A stretch of 64,000 bases of DNA from Geodermatophilus siccatus (GTDB lineage Bacteria; Actinomycetota; Actinomycetes; Mycobacteriales; Geodermatophilaceae), in the NCBI RefSeq assembly GCF_900103785.1, contig NZ_FNHE01000001.1:633085-697084 (forward strand), read 5' to 3'. A program made the translations under genes and the position numbers. The notes beneath the pieces were generated by a model that was not told the origin of the DNA, did not search any database, and saw only the letters and a list, made by a program, of their open reading frames with translations. The stretch's first letter is position 1. Every line of letters begins with the position of its first letter. Positions 46,693-55,843 of this stretch are shown here, in pieces.

Positions 46693-47610
46693 GTGGAGGT
46701 CGTCGTGCCGGGACTGCCCTTCCGCGGCCGCCGCGCGCGCTCGGCGGCCGTGCCGGACGAGGAGACGCGGGCGCACGTCGCCGGCGCCGCCTCGGCCGCG
46801 GCCGCCGAGGTCGAGCCGGCGCCGGCCGCCGTCCCGGACCTGACCGCGGCGGCGTTCTTCGACGTCGACAACACCATGATGGTCGGCGCGTCGATCTTCT
46901 GGTTCGCGCGCGGCCTGGCCGCCCGCAAGTACCTCACCGCCCGCGACATGACGCGCTTCGTGTGGCAGCAGGCGAAGTTCCGGATCGCCGGCAACGAGAG
47001 CGCCGACGACATGCACACCATCCGCGAGAGCGCGCTGGCCTTCGTGGCCGGGCGGCCGGTCGCCGAGATCGTCCAGGCGGGCGAGGAGATCTACGACGAG
47101 CTCATGGCCGACCGGATCTGGGCCGGCACGCGAGTGCTCGCCCAGCAGCACCTCGACGCCGGGCAGCGGGTCTGGCTGGTGACGGCGACACCGGTGGAGC
47201 TGGCCAGCATCATCGCCCACCGGCTGGGGCTCACCGGCGCGCTGGGCACCGTCGCGGAGGTCGTGGACGGGCACTACACCGGCCGGCTGGTCGGCGAGCT
47301 CATGCACGGCGAGGCCAAGGCCGAGGCGGTCCGGGCACTGGCCGAGCGGGAGGGCCTGGACCTGTCGCGCTGCACCGCCTACAGCGACAGCTCCAACGAC
47401 CTCCCGATGCTCACGCTCACCGGTCGCGCGATCGCGGTGAACCCCGACACCGAGCTGCGCGCGGTCGCCCGCTCCCGCGGCTGGGAGGTCAAGGACTTCC
47501 GCACCGGCCGCAAGGCCGCGAAGACCGTCGTGCCGACCGTCGCGGCCGCAGCTCTCTCCGGTGGGCTGGTCGGCGGTGCGCTCGCCCTCCGCCGTCGCAA
47601 GGTGAGCTGA
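46693..47610 (+). CDS. HAD-IB family phosphatase (SerB1-like) with a C-terminal membrane helix
   Basis: 305 aa. HAD motif [10 protein letters not shown], motif [11 protein letters not shown], motif III lysine in HGEAKAEAV, and motif [13 protein letters not shown]. An N-terminal Ala-rich stretch of ~50 residues and a C-terminal hydrophobic helix (about residues 276-298) followed by RRRKVS suggest membrane anchoring. Orthologous in position to serB1 (Rv0505c), but the substrate is not known to be phosphoserine. A TAGGGT box at 46644-46649 may be its promoter. Confidence 0.88.
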   Translation: MEVVVPGLPFRGRRARSAAVPDEETRAHVAGAASAAAAEVEPAPAAVPDLTAAAFFDVDNTMMVGASIFWFARGLAARKYLTARDMTRFVWQQAKFRIAGNESADDMHTIRESALAFVAGRPVAEIVQAGEEIYDELMADRIWAGTRVLAQQHLDAGQRVWLVTATPVELASIIAHRLGLTGALGTVAEVVDGHYTGRLVGELMHGEAKAEAVRALAEREGLDLSRCTAYSDSSNDLPMLTLTGRAIAVNPDTELRAVARSRGWEVKDFRTGRKAAKTVVPTVAAAALSGGLVGGALALRRRKVS

Positions 47611-47845
47611 GCCTCCCGTCGCGCTCCGCGCTCCCACCGCGGCCACGTGCCGTCCCCGACCTGCGCTGAGCCCTGCTCGACGCTCGATCGCGGGAGCCTC
47701 CGGCCCCCACTCCTCGCGCCGCCACGCAGGGCGGCTCCCGTTGGCAACCGCGGCCACGTGCCGTCCCCGACCTGCGCTGAGCCCGGCCTGCCCCTCCGCG
47801 CGGAGGCCTCCGGCCCCCTCGTCGGGCACCTCGCAGGGCCGGTCC
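47611..47845 (+). repeat. Family 3 repeat, two tandem copies between convergent genes
   Basis: The core GCGGCCACGTGCCGTCCCCG occurs at 47639-47658 and again at 47750-47769, each followed by ACCTGCGCTGAGCCC and then by GCCTCCGGCCCCC. The copies are about 111 bp apart. The same core occurs on the other strand at 60541-60755. The inverted GGCCACGTGCC centre and GC-rich arms could terminate transcription. Confidence 0.75.
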
Positions 47846-48754
47846 CTAACCCCAGACGGACTTGCGCTGCAGGAGGAGCTGGTAGAGCGACTGCTGGATG
47901 GTCTCGCGCACCTGGTCGGTGAGGTTGAACACGAGCATCGGGTCCTCGGCGGCCGCCGGACCGTAGGACGCCGTCTCGATCGGCTCACCGAAGGCGATCA
48001 GCCACTTCGACGGCAGCGGCACCAGCCCCAGCGGGCCGAGCGCCGGGAAGGTCGGCGTCACCGGGAAGTAGGGCAGGCCGAGCAACCGGGCGACGGTCTT
48101 GACGTTGCCGATCATCGGGTACGTCTCCTCGGCCCCGACGATCGCGCACGGGATGATCGGCGCCCCGGTGCGCAGTGCGGCCGTGACGAAACCCCCGCGG
48201 CCGAAGCGCTGCAGCGTGTACCGCTCGCGGAACGGCTTGCCGATCCCCTTGAAGCCCTCGGGGAAGACCCCGACCAGTTCGCCGCCGGTGAGCAGCCGCT
48301 CGGCGTCCTCGTTGCAGGCCAGCGTGGAACCGAGCTTGCGCGACAGCGAGCCGATGAACGGCAGGTCGAAGACCAGGTCGGCGCCGAGCAGCCGCAGCCG
48401 CCGGCGGGCCGGGTGGTCGTCGTGCAGTGCGACCGTGGCCATCATCGCGTCGAGCGGCAGGGTGCCCGAGTGGTTGGCCACGACCAGCCCGCCGCCGGTG
48501 GTGGGCACGTTGTCCACGCCGTGGGTCTCCACCCGGAACCACCGCTCGAACAGCGGCCGCAGCATCGGGAGCAGCACGTGGTCGGTGAGGTCGGGGTCGA
48601 AGCCGAACTCGTCGGTGTCGTAGTCGCCGGTCACCCGACGGCGGAGGAACTCCAGGCCACCGGAGACCTGCTCCTCCCACGAGGCGGACGACGGCGGTGG
48701 GACCCGAGGCTCCTCGTCGTCGGGCCGCAGCGGGATGACCCGCGCCTCAGGCAT
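47846..48754 (-). CDS. Lysophospholipid/acylglycerol acyltransferase family protein
   Basis: 302 aa PlsC-superfamily protein. Catalytic block VVANHSGTLPLDAMMA (His and Asp, MGAT-like spacing), VGVFPEGFKGIGKPF as the second conserved block, and IIPCAIVGAEETYP. Probably acylates a glycerolipid at the inner membrane face. The ATG at 48754 gives an 8-bp overlap with the epimerase gene, and M. tuberculosis has the same pair (Rv0501-Rv0502). Confidence 0.88.
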   Translation of the reverse strand: MPEARVIPLRPDDEEPRVPPPSSASWEEQVSGGLEFLRRRVTGDYDTDEFGFDPDLTDHVLLPMLRPLFERWFRVETHGVDNVPTTGGGLVVANHSGTLPLDAMMATVALHDDHPARRRLRLLGADLVFDLPFIGSLSRKLGSTLACNEDAERLLTGGELVGVFPEGFKGIGKPFRERYTLQRFGRGGFVTAALRTGAPIIPCAIVGAEETYPMIGNVKTVARLLGLPYFPVTPTFPALGPLGLVPLPSKWLIAFGEPIETASYGPAAAEDPMLVFNLTDQVRETIQQSLYQLLLQRKSVWG

Positions 48755-49853
48755 CGCGCACCGCTCGCAGTCCCGGGGACGGAGGCGCCGGCCGCAGCCG
48801 CTCCCCCACGGTGCCCGCCGTCGCGCCGATCCGGGCCACGAGGTCCTGCGCCCGCCCGGTGACACCGGCGACCACCCCGGGCGGGATGACCGGCACCAGG
48901 GTGGTCGCGTAGTCGGCCAGCGCCTGCTCGGTGGTGTACCGGGGGGTGTAGCCGAACTCGTCGCGCAGCACGGTGGTGTCCACGACCCGGCCGAAGTTGA
49001 GGAAGCGCATCTGCTCCGGGGAGTAGTCGACGAACCCGAACCGGCGGGTGAACCGGCCCAGCTGACCGAGGGCGGGCGAGGGCAGGGGGACCTGCAGCCG
49101 GCCGAGCCGGCGGATCAGCTGCGACAGCAGCAACGTGCCCTGCCCGCCGACGTTCACGGTGCCGGCGAAGTCGCCGGTGGTGGCTCGGGTGAGCACGGCG
49201 AGGGCGTCGTCCTCGTGGAGCAGCTGCACGCGTGCGTCGTACCCCAGCGCCGTGGGGACCAGCGGCATGCGGAGGAACGAGGTGAGCACCGAGTCGATGC
49301 GCGGGCCGATGAAGTTGGTGAAGCGCAGGGCGGCCACCGCGACGTCGGGACGGCGGCGCGCGAAGGACCGCACGTAGCCCTCGATGTCGACGCTGTCCCG
49401 GGCGAAGCCCCCGGAGGGCACCCGGCGGGCCTGCATCTTCTCGGTGAAGACCGCGGGGTCACGGGAGGAGGCGCCGTAGACGGCGCTGCTCGACTTCAGC
49501 ACGAACCGGCGGACCGACTCAGCCCGCTGGCAGGCCGCCAGCAGCTGCATCGTGCCGATGACGTTGAGCTCCTTCATCGGCCCCCGCCCGCCGGAGCCGA
49601 CGGGTGTGGAGCTGATGTTCATGTGCACGACCGTGTCGACCGAGGCCGTCCCGATGACCTTGCCGATCATCGGGTTGCGGATGTCGGCCCGCACGAACTC
49701 GGTGCGGCCCAGCCGGCGGAGCACCTCCGGCGACGGGGGGATGGTGTCCACCCCGATGACCCGCTCGATGGCGCGGTCGCGAGCGAGCTCGGCCGCCAGC
49801 GCACCCCCGAGCCACCGGCTCACACCGGTGACCAGGACGACGGCGGGCGGCAC
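48747..49853 (-). CDS. NAD-dependent epimerase/dehydratase
   Basis: 368 aa extended SDR protein. NAD site LVTGVSRWLGGALAAEL (the usual GxxGxxG is altered to GVSRWLGG), VVHMNISSTPVGS, and active-site region LKSSSAVYGASS. The common YxxxK motif is not obvious, so the catalytic details are uncertain. It is named galE2 in M. tuberculosis, but a nucleotide-sugar substrate is not proven here. Confidence 0.85.
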   Translation of the reverse strand: MPPAVVLVTGVSRWLGGALAAELARDRAIERVIGVDTIPPSPEVLRRLGRTEFVRADIRNPMIGKVIGTASVDTVVHMNISSTPVGSGGRGPMKELNVIGTMQLLAACQRAESVRRFVLKSSSAVYGASSRDPAVFTEKMQARRVPSGGFARDSVDIEGYVRSFARRRPDVAVAALRFTNFIGPRIDSVLTSFLRMPLVPTALGYDARVQLLHEDDALAVLTRATTGDFAGTVNVGGQGTLLLSQLIRRLGRLQVPLPSPALGQLGRFTRRFGFVDYSPEQMRFLNFGRVVDTTVLRDEFGYTPRYTTEQALADYATTLVPVIPPGVVAGVTGRAQDLVARIGATAGTVGERLRPAPPSPGLRAVRDA

Positions 49854-49863
49854 GAGCGTCAGC

Positions 49864-49962
49864 TCACTTCTTGTTGCGGCGCTGGACGCGGGTCTTCTTC
49901 AGCAGCTTGCGGTGCTTCTTCTTCGCCATCCGCTTGCGGCGCTTCTTGATGACCGAACCCAT
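49864..49962 (-). CDS. Small ribosomal subunit protein bS22 (AURKAIP1/COX24 domain)
   Basis: 32 aa, extremely basic: MGSVIKKRRKRMAKKKH, then KLLKKTRVQRRNKK. This is the actinobacterial small-subunit protein bS22, easily missed by gene callers. GGGAG lies about eight bases before the ATG. It sits between the epimerase and the HTH gene as in M. tuberculosis (Rv0500B). Confidence 0.92.
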   Translation of the reverse strand: MGSVIKKRRKRMAKKKHRKLLKKTRVQRRNKK

Positions 49963-50080
49963 GTGCCTGCTCCCGACGTCGTTGCGGCGCGGCGGCCACC
50001 GTCGACCGGGAGGTCGCACCGGGCGCCGCGCGAGGTGATCAGCTCGTGTGCGACGACCCGGGCCGCACTGGCCCCGGTGT

Positions 50081-50099
50081 CGCTCGGCGTCCGAGCGTA
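50081..50099 (-). promoter_or_regulatory. bS22 -10 box overlapped by a 7-bp inverted repeat
   Basis: TACGCT on the minus strand (50094-50099) is the likely -10 box, giving a leader of about 125 nt. CGCTCGG-CGT-CCGAGCG (50081-50097) overlaps it and could be an operator or a small leader hairpin. Confidence 0.4.
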
Positions 50100-50180
50100 C
50101 CCGGCGGCCCCGCGGCGACGCTGCCGCGTGGACCTGCCGGCGATCCGGACCCACCCGCAGGGGTGGGGTGGTGCAGGTGA

Positions 50181-50252
50181 CGTGCTGGAACGGCCTCCTC
50201 GCAGGGTCCCGCCACGAGCTCGCGAGCGGCGGGGAGGAGGGAGGTCCTCACG
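50181..50252. repeat. Family 2 repeat after the HTH gene
   Basis: Blocks CCTCCTCGCAGGGTCCCGCC, ACGAGCTCGCGAGCGGCGGG and GAGGAGGGAGGTCCTC run up to the HTH stop codon. Possible terminator between the HTH gene and bS22. Confidence 0.55.
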
Positions 50253-50597
50253 TCAGGCGATGTCGGTGTAGGCGTCGCGCAGGTAGTCCTGGACCGCGCG
50301 CTCCGGCACGCGGAACGAGCGGCCGACGCGGACGGCGGCGAGCTCACCGGCGTGCACCAGGCGGTACACGGTCATCTTGGAGACGCGCATCATGCTGGCG
50401 ACCTCGGCGACCGTCAGGAAGGTGACGGCGGCGCGGGGGGCCGGGACCGGCGGGCGGCCGACGGGCATGGCGGCCGGGTGCTGCGGCGGGACGGGGCGGG
50501 CCATGGTGGCGGCCTGGATCGGCCGGCCGACGGGGCGCGGGCCGGGAACGCCGGGACGGGCGTAGGCGGCGGGAACGGTGCGCTGGGGCATGGTCAT
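50253..50597 (-). CDS. Helix-turn-helix (excisionase/BldC-like) DNA-binding protein
   Basis: 114 aa. The C-terminal MerR/excisionase-type helix-turn-helix reads FLTVAEVASMMRVSKMTVYR, then HAGELAAVRVGRSFRVPE. The first ~55 residues are Pro/Ala/Arg-rich and probably disordered. The neighbours proC and bS22 match Rv0500A. ATG 50597 has GGAG eight bases upstream; the ATG two codons later is also possible. Targets unknown. Confidence 0.85.
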   Translation of the reverse strand: MTMPQRTVPAAYARPGVPGPRPVGRPIQAATMARPVPPQHPAAMPVGRPPVPAPRAAVTFLTVAEVASMMRVSKMTVYRLVHAGELAAVRVGRSFRVPERAVQDYLRDAYTDIA

Positions 50598-50848
50598 CTC
50601 TTCATCTCCGGACCTAGCACGCGCCGGGCGTCGGCTTCCCCACCGACTACGGAGCCCGCATGTGCTGACACAGAGAGTAGGGGGGCATGCGTGACAGAAG
50701 CGATGGAAGAAACGAACAGGGGGAACGGTCCGTCCTGGGCAGAACTACACCTATGTAGCCACGTCGACATGTGCCCGGGCGCGTCGTAGGCGACTCGTGG
50801 CGACGCAGTCACGCTGTGTCGATACATCGACGCCCCGCCGGGGTACGG
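50598..50848. promoter_or_regulatory. HTH-gene promoter region, relatively AT-rich
   Basis: Minus-strand TACTCT (50674-50679) is the probable -10 box, giving a leader of about 70 nt. Further upstream are short dyads: CTACA-CCTA-TGTAG (about 50746-50759) and GTCGATACATCGAC (50818-50831, one central mismatch). These may be binding sites. No gene is supported in this 251-bp gap. Confidence 0.4.
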
Positions 50849-51679
50849 TCACCGGTCGCGCGCAGCCCGTCCGAGCTCCACCGAGCGTGCGTGCGCCGCC
50901 TCGATGGCCGCGATCAGCGCCGCGCGCACGCTGTGCCGCTCCAGTTCTCGGATGGCGGCGATCGTCGTCCCGCCCGGGCTGGTGACCGCCTCCCGCAGCT
51001 GCACCGGGTGCTCGCCGGAGTCGCGCAGCATCACCGCCGAGCCCAGCGCGGTCTGCACGATGAGGTCCACGGCCAGGTCGCGCGGCAGGCCGAGCAGGAT
51101 GCCGGCGTCGACCATCGCCTCGACCAGGTAGAAGAAGTAGGCCGGACCGCTGCCCGACAGGGCCGTCACGGCGTCCTGCTGGGCCTCCGGCACCCGCCGC
51201 ACCCGCCCGACGGCGGCCAGCAGGGCCTCGGCCTCGTCCAGGTGCCCCTCGTCGGCGTGCGCCCCGGCCGACAGGACGCTCATCCCCTCGTCCACCAGGG
51301 CCGGGGTGTTGGGCATGACCCGGACGACGGGGACGCCCTCGGGCAGCGCCGCCTCGATCGTCGACGTCGGGACGCCGGCGGCCACCGAGACCACGAGGTG
51401 GCCGGCGTCCACCGAGCCCGCCAGCGACCCGAGCAGCGTGCCGATGTCCTGGGGCTTGACCGCGAGCAGCAGCACCCGGGCACGGGCGGCGGCCTCGGCC
51501 AGCCCCAGCACCGGGACCCCGTACCGCTCCGTCAGCTGCGCGGCGCGCTCGGCACTGCGCTCGCAGACCACGATCCCCTCGGGTCCGCCGCGGCGGACCA
51601 GGCCCGAGAGCAGCGCCTCCCCGATCTTCCCGCCGCCGACGATCGCCAGGCCGGAGCGGCGGGCCTCCCCCGCGCTCAC
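50849..51679 (-). CDS. proC: Pyrroline-5-carboxylate reductase
   Basis: Last step of proline synthesis, 276 aa. NADPH fold LAIVGGGKIGEALLSGL, LLAVKPQDI, VVRVMPNTPALV and the C-terminal SGSGPAYFFYLVEAMVDAG and REAVTSPGGTTIAAI motifs. GTG at 51679 overlaps the stop of the proline-dehydrogenase-like gene (GTGA). Confidence 0.95.
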   Translation of the reverse strand: MSAGEARRSGLAIVGGGKIGEALLSGLVRRGGPEGIVVCERSAERAAQLTERYGVPVLGLAEAAARARVLLLAVKPQDIGTLLGSLAGSVDAGHLVVSVAAGVPTSTIEAALPEGVPVVRVMPNTPALVDEGMSVLSAGAHADEGHLDEAEALLAAVGRVRRVPEAQQDAVTALSGSGPAYFFYLVEAMVDAGILLGLPRDLAVDLIVQTALGSAVMLRDSGEHPVQLREAVTSPGGTTIAAIRELERHSVRAALIAAIEAAHARSVELGRAARDR

Positions 51680-52401
51680 GACCGGCCCACCGGGCGGAGG
51701 GCGGGGGTCGCGGGACCCGAGCGGAGGACCACCCGCACCCGGTACCCACCGGCGACCAGCCGGCGCTGCTGCTCGCTGCGGACCTGCCACGGCATGACGT
51801 ACTCCCAGCTGTCGGGGGCTCGTTCGTTCCAGGCGGCGCGCTCGCCGGCGAGGGCGACCAGCCGCGGGTCGGTCGTGCCGACGCCGGGGCGCCCGGCCCC
51901 GCTCATCAGCACGTCGAGGCAGCGCACGAAGGCCAGGTCGGCGGCCGCACCACACCGGCCGGGCAGGTGCGCGCCCGTCAGCCGCACCCGGTCACCCGCC
52001 AGGGCACGGCAGCGCTCCTCGGCTCCGTCGTCGGCCGCACGGACCACCACGGTGACCGGCCCGGCCTCCGCCGCGAGGGCGTCCACCGCTGCCGGGACGC
52101 CGTCCAGCGCGACGTCCAGTCCGGCGTCGGCCGCAGCAGCGACCACCCCGGCGGCCGCGGAGCCCAGCCGGTCGACGGGGACGGTGAGCTCGCAGGCGCT
52201 CGCCAGCCCGGCGCCGGCCACCCGGGCGACGAGGTCGCGCAGCTCGGCCGCGGGGTCCGCGGCCGGCGTGTGCGCGAGGGCGACCGCGCACCCCGCCGCG
52301 GTGGCCTCGGCGGCGACGCGGACCGGGTCGGCGACCTGCCGGCCGGTCCGGGGCAGCGCGTCGAGCAGGCGGCGCACCGGGGGTGTGATCTGCGCACGCA
52401 C
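51676..52401 (-). CDS. Short proline-dehydrogenase-like protein
   Basis: 241 aa. The C-terminal part resembles the FAD/proline end of proline dehydrogenase (EYVMPWQVRSEQQRRLVAGG, YRVRVVLRSG; GTTDPRLVALA in place of the usual THD block). The N-terminal barrel is weakly conserved (AGLASACELTVPVDRLG). It is shorter than the ~300-aa enzymes and may lack activity. The GTG at 52401 is supported by TAGGTT (52409-52414, minus strand) seven bases before it. Being coupled to proC, it may tune proline levels; this is inference. Confidence 0.65.
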   Translation of the reverse strand: MRAQITPPVRRLLDALPRTGRQVADPVRVAAEATAAGCAVALAHTPAADPAAELRDLVARVAGAGLASACELTVPVDRLGSAAAGVVAAAADAGLDVALDGVPAAVDALAAEAGPVTVVVRAADDGAEERCRALAGDRVRLTGAHLPGRCGAAADLAFVRCLDVLMSGAGRPGVGTTDPRLVALAGERAAWNERAPDSWEYVMPWQVRSEQQRRLVAGGYRVRVVLRSGPATPALRPVGRS

Positions 52402-52461
52402 GGGGCCGAACCTAGTGCTCGCGGCGTGTGTGCTCCTCGGGGGCGGGGTAGCCGCCGCCGC

Positions 52462-53031
52462 ATGGCTGACGAACTCAACGGGTTGAGGGTGGCCGTCCTC
52501 GCGACCGACGGCGTGGAGCAGGTCGAGCTCGACCGGCCGTGGCAGGCGCTCGAGGAGGCCGGCGCCCAACCGGAGCTGGTGTCCCTCGAGGCCGGGGAGA
52601 TCACCGCCTATCAGCACATCGACAAGGGCGACACCAAGAAGGTGGACGCGGTGGTCAGCTCCGCCGACCCCGACGAGTACGGCGCGCTGGTGCTGCCCGG
52701 AGGGGTCATCAACGGCGACTTCGTCCGCGCCGACGCCGACGCGGTGGCCTTCGTGAAGGCCTTCTTCGAGGCGGGCAAGCCGGTGGCGGCGATCTGCCAC
52801 GCGCCGTGGGTGCTGGCCGAGGCCGACGTCGTCCGCGGGCGGCGGATGACCTCCTGGCCCTCGCTGCAGACCGACCTGCGCAACGCCGGTGCCGACTGGG
52901 TCGACGAGGAGGTCGTCGTCGACGGCAACCTCGTCACCAGCCGCAAGCCCGACGACCTCGACGCGTTCAACGCCGCGATCGTCGAGCAGTTCGCCGCCGA
53001 GGACGAGGACGAGGACGCCGACGAGGACTAG
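52462..53031 (+). CDS. DJ-1/PfpI family protein (class I glutamine amidotransferase-like)
   Basis: 189 aa. LRVAVLATDGVEQVEL at the N-terminus, DAVVSSADPDEYGALVLPGG, and the nucleophile elbow AAICHAPWVLAEADVVRGR with the catalytic Cys-His. Such proteins act as protein or aldehyde deglycases or stress proteins. The C-terminus is an acidic Glu/Asp run. ATG at 52462; divergent from the proline-dehydrogenase-like gene. Confidence 0.9.
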   Translation: MADELNGLRVAVLATDGVEQVELDRPWQALEEAGAQPELVSLEAGEITAYQHIDKGDTKKVDAVVSSADPDEYGALVLPGGVINGDFVRADADAVAFVKAFFEAGKPVAAICHAPWVLAEADVVRGRRMTSWPSLQTDLRNAGADWVDEEVVVDGNLVTSRKPDDLDAFNAAIVEQFAAEDEDEDADED

Positions 53032-53093
53032 GAGACGACGGCCCTGTCACCGGTCCCGCCCCGAGCCCGCGGAGGGCGGGCAGGGCGTGGTCC
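53032..53093. terminator. Family 2-type hairpin between convergent genes
   Basis: GCCCTG ... CAGGGC and CCGCCC ... GGGCGG nest into one hairpin around CGAGCCCGCGGA. It serves the DJ-1 gene on one strand and the membrane protein gene on the other. Confidence 0.65.
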
Positions 53094-53918
53094 TCACGCG
53101 GTGGAGAGCAGACCGGCGGCGGGCGCGATGGTGAGCAGGGTCCCGGCGAAGACCAGCACCGCCACCAGCCGCGCGCCGGCCGGCTCCCGGTCCTGGCGCT
53201 GCCGCCACGCGCTGACACCGCCGACCAGCCCGGCCACGGCGACCGGGGCCAGCAGCACGGCCACGTAGGGCAGCTGCTGCCACAGCACGGTGAACAGGAA
53301 GTAGGTGCCCACCCCGGCGGCCAGCGCGAGCACGAGCTCGCCGATGAAGCGCAGCCAGGCCAGCGCGCCCTCGCCGGGCCCGACGCCCTCGTCGAGCAGC
53401 GGCGGGTCGTCGGTCCGGACGACGGGGATCGGGCCCGTCCGCGGCCCGGGGTCGGCGCCCGCCGTCCTCGCTCGGGGTGCCCGCTCGCGGACCGACCCCT
53501 CCCGCGCCGTGCCCTCACGCGTGGCCCCGGCGGCGGCCGGGACGTCCGGCTTGCGGGAGGGCCGCAGGCCCGGGATGGCCGCGGTGGAGGGCTCGGGCTG
53601 CCGACGTCCGACCCGCCGCTCCGGCGCCGGCGCGTCGGCGCCCTCGATCTTCTCCCTGACCCGGTCACCAGGCCGGCTCCCGGCCCGGTCCCCGGCGCGG
53701 TCGCTCGAGCGCCGGCCGAACTCCGGCCGGTCCGCGACCCGCCCGGTGTCCCCGGAGCCGCGCTGGCGGACGCCGGTGTCCTCGAGCTCCTCCCCGCGGC
53801 GGCGCCGGCCGCGGGTCGGCGACTCGACGCCGGCCTCGCGCAGGATGTCGGCCAGCGGCCGGCCGCCGGTCTCCGGGTCGCGGCGCCCCTCGCCGCGGCT
53901 GCCGGGGGGAGTGCTCAT
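53094..53918 (-). CDS. Membrane protein with a long disordered N-terminus (Rv0497-like)
   Basis: 274 aa. Residues 1-175 are rich in Arg, Pro, Gly and Glu, beginning with GRPLADILREAGVESPTRGR. Three hydrophobic segments follow (about 183-205, 208-228, 246-268). It overlaps ppx by four bases and holds the place of the Rv0497 membrane protein. Function unknown. Confidence 0.75.
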   Translation of the reverse strand: MSTPPGSRGEGRRDPETGGRPLADILREAGVESPTRGRRRRGEELEDTGVRQRGSGDTGRVADRPEFGRRSSDRAGDRAGSRPGDRVREKIEGADAPAPERRVGRRQPEPSTAAIPGLRPSRKPDVPAAAGATREGTAREGSVRERAPRARTAGADPGPRTGPIPVVRTDDPPLLDEGVGPGEGALAWLRFIGELVLALAAGVGTYFLFTVLWQQLPYVAVLLAPVAVAGLVGGVSAWRQRQDREPAGARLVAVLVFAGTLLTIAPAAGLLSTA

Positions 53919-54862
53919 CTCTCGTCCTCCAACGAGTCCAGTCGCCGGAGGATGACGCCCTCCCGCAGCGCCCACGGGCAGATCCGCACGGACGGTACGT
54001 CCAGCGCCCGCATCGCGGCTCGCGCCACGACGGCGCCACCGGGGATCTGGTGGGCGCGGTCGGGCGAGACGCCCTGCAGCTCGGCCAGCGCCGAGGACTC
54101 GATGCGCGCGACGAAGCCGAGCAGCTGCGCCAGCCCCTCGAGGGTCAGCTGGCGCGGCGCGCGCAGCCCCGCGGAGTAGGGCGCCGCGCCGGTCAGCCGG
54201 GCCAGCGTCCGGAACGTCTTGGAGGTGGCCGCCACCAGGTCCGGTGGACCGCCGGCCAGCAGTTTCTTCGCCGCCGGCCGGAGCAGGTCCGCGGCGTGCT
54301 CGTCGAGCTCGGCGAGGGCCCGCAGGTCCGGACGTCCGCCGGTGCGCGCCTCGGGCAGGAAGCGTCGGGTCATCCGGCCGGCACCCAGCGGGAGGGACAG
54401 CGCGACGTCGGGGTCCTCGTCCAGGCCGCTGGCCAGCTCCAGCGACCCGCCGCCGATGTCGAGCACGAGCAGCCGCCCGGCGCTCCACCCGAACCACCGG
54501 CGGACGGCGAGGAAGGTCAGCCGCGCCTCGTCCTCACCGCTGGTCACCTGCAGCTGCACGCCGGTCTTCTGCCGCACCCGCTCCAGGACCTCCATGCCGT
54601 TGCGGGCCTCGCGGATGGCGGAGGTGACCAGCGCGAGCACCTCGTCGCAGCGCTGCTTCTCGGCCTGCTCGCACGCCTTGCGCACCGCCTTGAGCAGCGC
54701 CTTCTCGCCGTCCTTGGACAGCAGGTCGTCGTCGCCGACGTGCTCGGCCAGGCGCAGCAGCCAGCGGTCGTCGTGCTGCGGGGTCGGGTGGCCGCCGCGA
54801 TGGGCGTCGACCACGAGCAGGTGCACGGTGTTCGAGCCGACGTCCAGCACCCCGAGCCTCAT
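53915..54862 (-). CDS. ppx: Exopolyphosphatase (Ppx/GppA family)
   Basis: 315 aa ASKHA-fold phosphatase acting on polyphosphate or pppGpp. [20 protein letters not shown] at the start, [14 protein letters not shown] as the second phosphate loop, [12 protein letters not shown], and [16 protein letters not shown] at the end. The ATG at 54862 matches the start of M. tuberculosis Ppx1. The nearby senX3-regX3 and phoU genes suggest a shared phosphate theme. Confidence 0.93.
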   Translation of the reverse strand: MRLGVLDVGSNTVHLLVVDAHRGGHPTPQHDDRWLLRLAEHVGDDDLLSKDGEKALLKAVRKACEQAEKQRCDEVLALVTSAIREARNGMEVLERVRQKTGVQLQVTSGEDEARLTFLAVRRWFGWSAGRLLVLDIGGGSLELASGLDEDPDVALSLPLGAGRMTRRFLPEARTGGRPDLRALAELDEHAADLLRPAAKKLLAGGPPDLVAATSKTFRTLARLTGAAPYSAGLRAPRQLTLEGLAQLLGFVARIESSALAELQGVSPDRAHQIPGGAVVARAAMRALDVPSVRICPWALREGVILRRLDSLEDER

Positions 54863-54879
54863 GCGGTCAGTCTGCACGG

Positions 54880-54937
54880 CCCCCTCCGGAGGCTCGCGCC
54901 GAGCGGATCGAGGCGTGAGGGGGAGGGGGTCCTCTCT
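54880..54937. repeat. Family 2 repeat between divergent genes
   Basis: GGCCCCCTCCGGAGGCTCGC, GAGCGGATCGAGGCGTGAGG and GGGAGGGGGTCCTC lie between ppx and the Cys-rich protein gene, ending right before the latter's -10 box (TACGCT, 54939-54944), which is six bases from its GTG. Confidence 0.55.
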
Positions 54938-54950
54938 CTACGCTGGCCGG

Positions 54951-55751
54951 GTGCACGACGTCCCACCCGAGGTGCCGCTGGACTTCGCCCGTGAGTGGGT
55001 CGAGTTCCCCGACCCGGCCGATCCGCACCACGTCGTCCGCGCCGACCTGACCTGGCTGTCGTCGGCCTGGACGTGCGTCTTCGGCCGCGGCTGCGCCGGT
55101 GTCGTCGAGGGCCGTCCGGACGACGGCTGCTGCAGCCACGGCGCCTTCTTCACCGACGAGGACGACCTGGCCCGGGTGACCGCCGCCGTCGCCGACCTCC
55201 CCGACGAGGACTGGCAGCTCGCGCCGGTCGGCCGCGGCGCCTGGACCGAGGAGGACGACGCCGACGAGCAGGGCGGCGTCCGGTCGCTGCGCACCCGCCT
55301 GGTCGACGGCGCCTGCGTCTTCCTCAACCGGCCCGGCTTCCCCGGCGGCACCGGCTGCGCGCTGCACCGCATGGCGCTGCGCGAGGGCCTGCACCCGCTG
55401 CTGACCAAGCCCGACGTCTGCTGGCAGCTGCCGGTGCGCCGCGAGCAGGAGGAGGTCGAGCGCCCCGACGGCACGACGGTGCTGGTGTCGAGCATCGGCG
55501 AGTTCGACCGCCGCGGCTGGGGCCCCGGCGGGCACGACCTGCACTGGTGGTGCACCGGCTCACCGGCGGCGCACGTCTCCGCCGAACCGCTCGTGGTCAC
55601 CTACGAGGGCGAGCTCACCGCCCTCCTGGGGCCGGCGGCCTATGCAGAGCTGCGCCGGCTGGCCGAGGAGCGGCTGGACCGCGGCCTGGTCGCCCCCCAT
55701 CCGGCGAGCCCGCCGCCCGTCCCGGTGACGCTGCACCGCCGCCGTCCCTGA
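54951..55751 (+). CDS. Cys-rich conserved protein (Rv0495c-like)
   Basis: 266 aa with clustered cysteines that could bind a metal or Fe-S cluster: [55 protein letters not shown] and HWWCTGSP. This pattern recalls CxxxC..CC proteins of the YkgJ type. M. tuberculosis keeps an uncharacterised homologue beside ppx1. The GTG at 54951 is six bases after TACGCT, a leaderless start; upstream in-frame sequence is antisense to ppx. Confidence 0.8.
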   Translation: MHDVPPEVPLDFAREWVEFPDPADPHHVVRADLTWLSSAWTCVFGRGCAGVVEGRPDDGCCSHGAFFTDEDDLARVTAAVADLPDEDWQLAPVGRGAWTEEDDADEQGGVRSLRTRLVDGACVFLNRPGFPGGTGCALHRMALREGLHPLLTKPDVCWQLPVRREQEEVERPDGTTVLVSSIGEFDRRGWGPGGHDLHWWCTGSPAAHVSAEPLVVTYEGELTALLGPAAYAELRRLAEERLDRGLVAPHPASPPPVPVTLHRRRP

Positions 55752-55756
55752 GAACT

Positions 55757-55770
55757 CCCCCGACCGGGGG
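55757..55770 (+). terminator. Short hairpin CCCCC-GACC-GGGGG
   Basis: Lies six bases after the Cys-rich protein gene and before the TACCCT (55803-55808) that may start transcription of the MFS-kinase fusion. Possible weak terminator. Confidence 0.4.
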
Positions 55771-55843
55771 CCGGACGACACCGGTCGGTCACGTCGCGCC
55801 ACTACCCTTCCCGCGACGCGACCGACGACCGGACGGCGGGACT

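Noticed and set aside
50594..50827. A 77-residue minus-strand frame upstream of the HTH gene
   Set aside because: It overlaps the HTH promoter, its codon use is unlike the native genes, and no Shine-Dalgarno is present.
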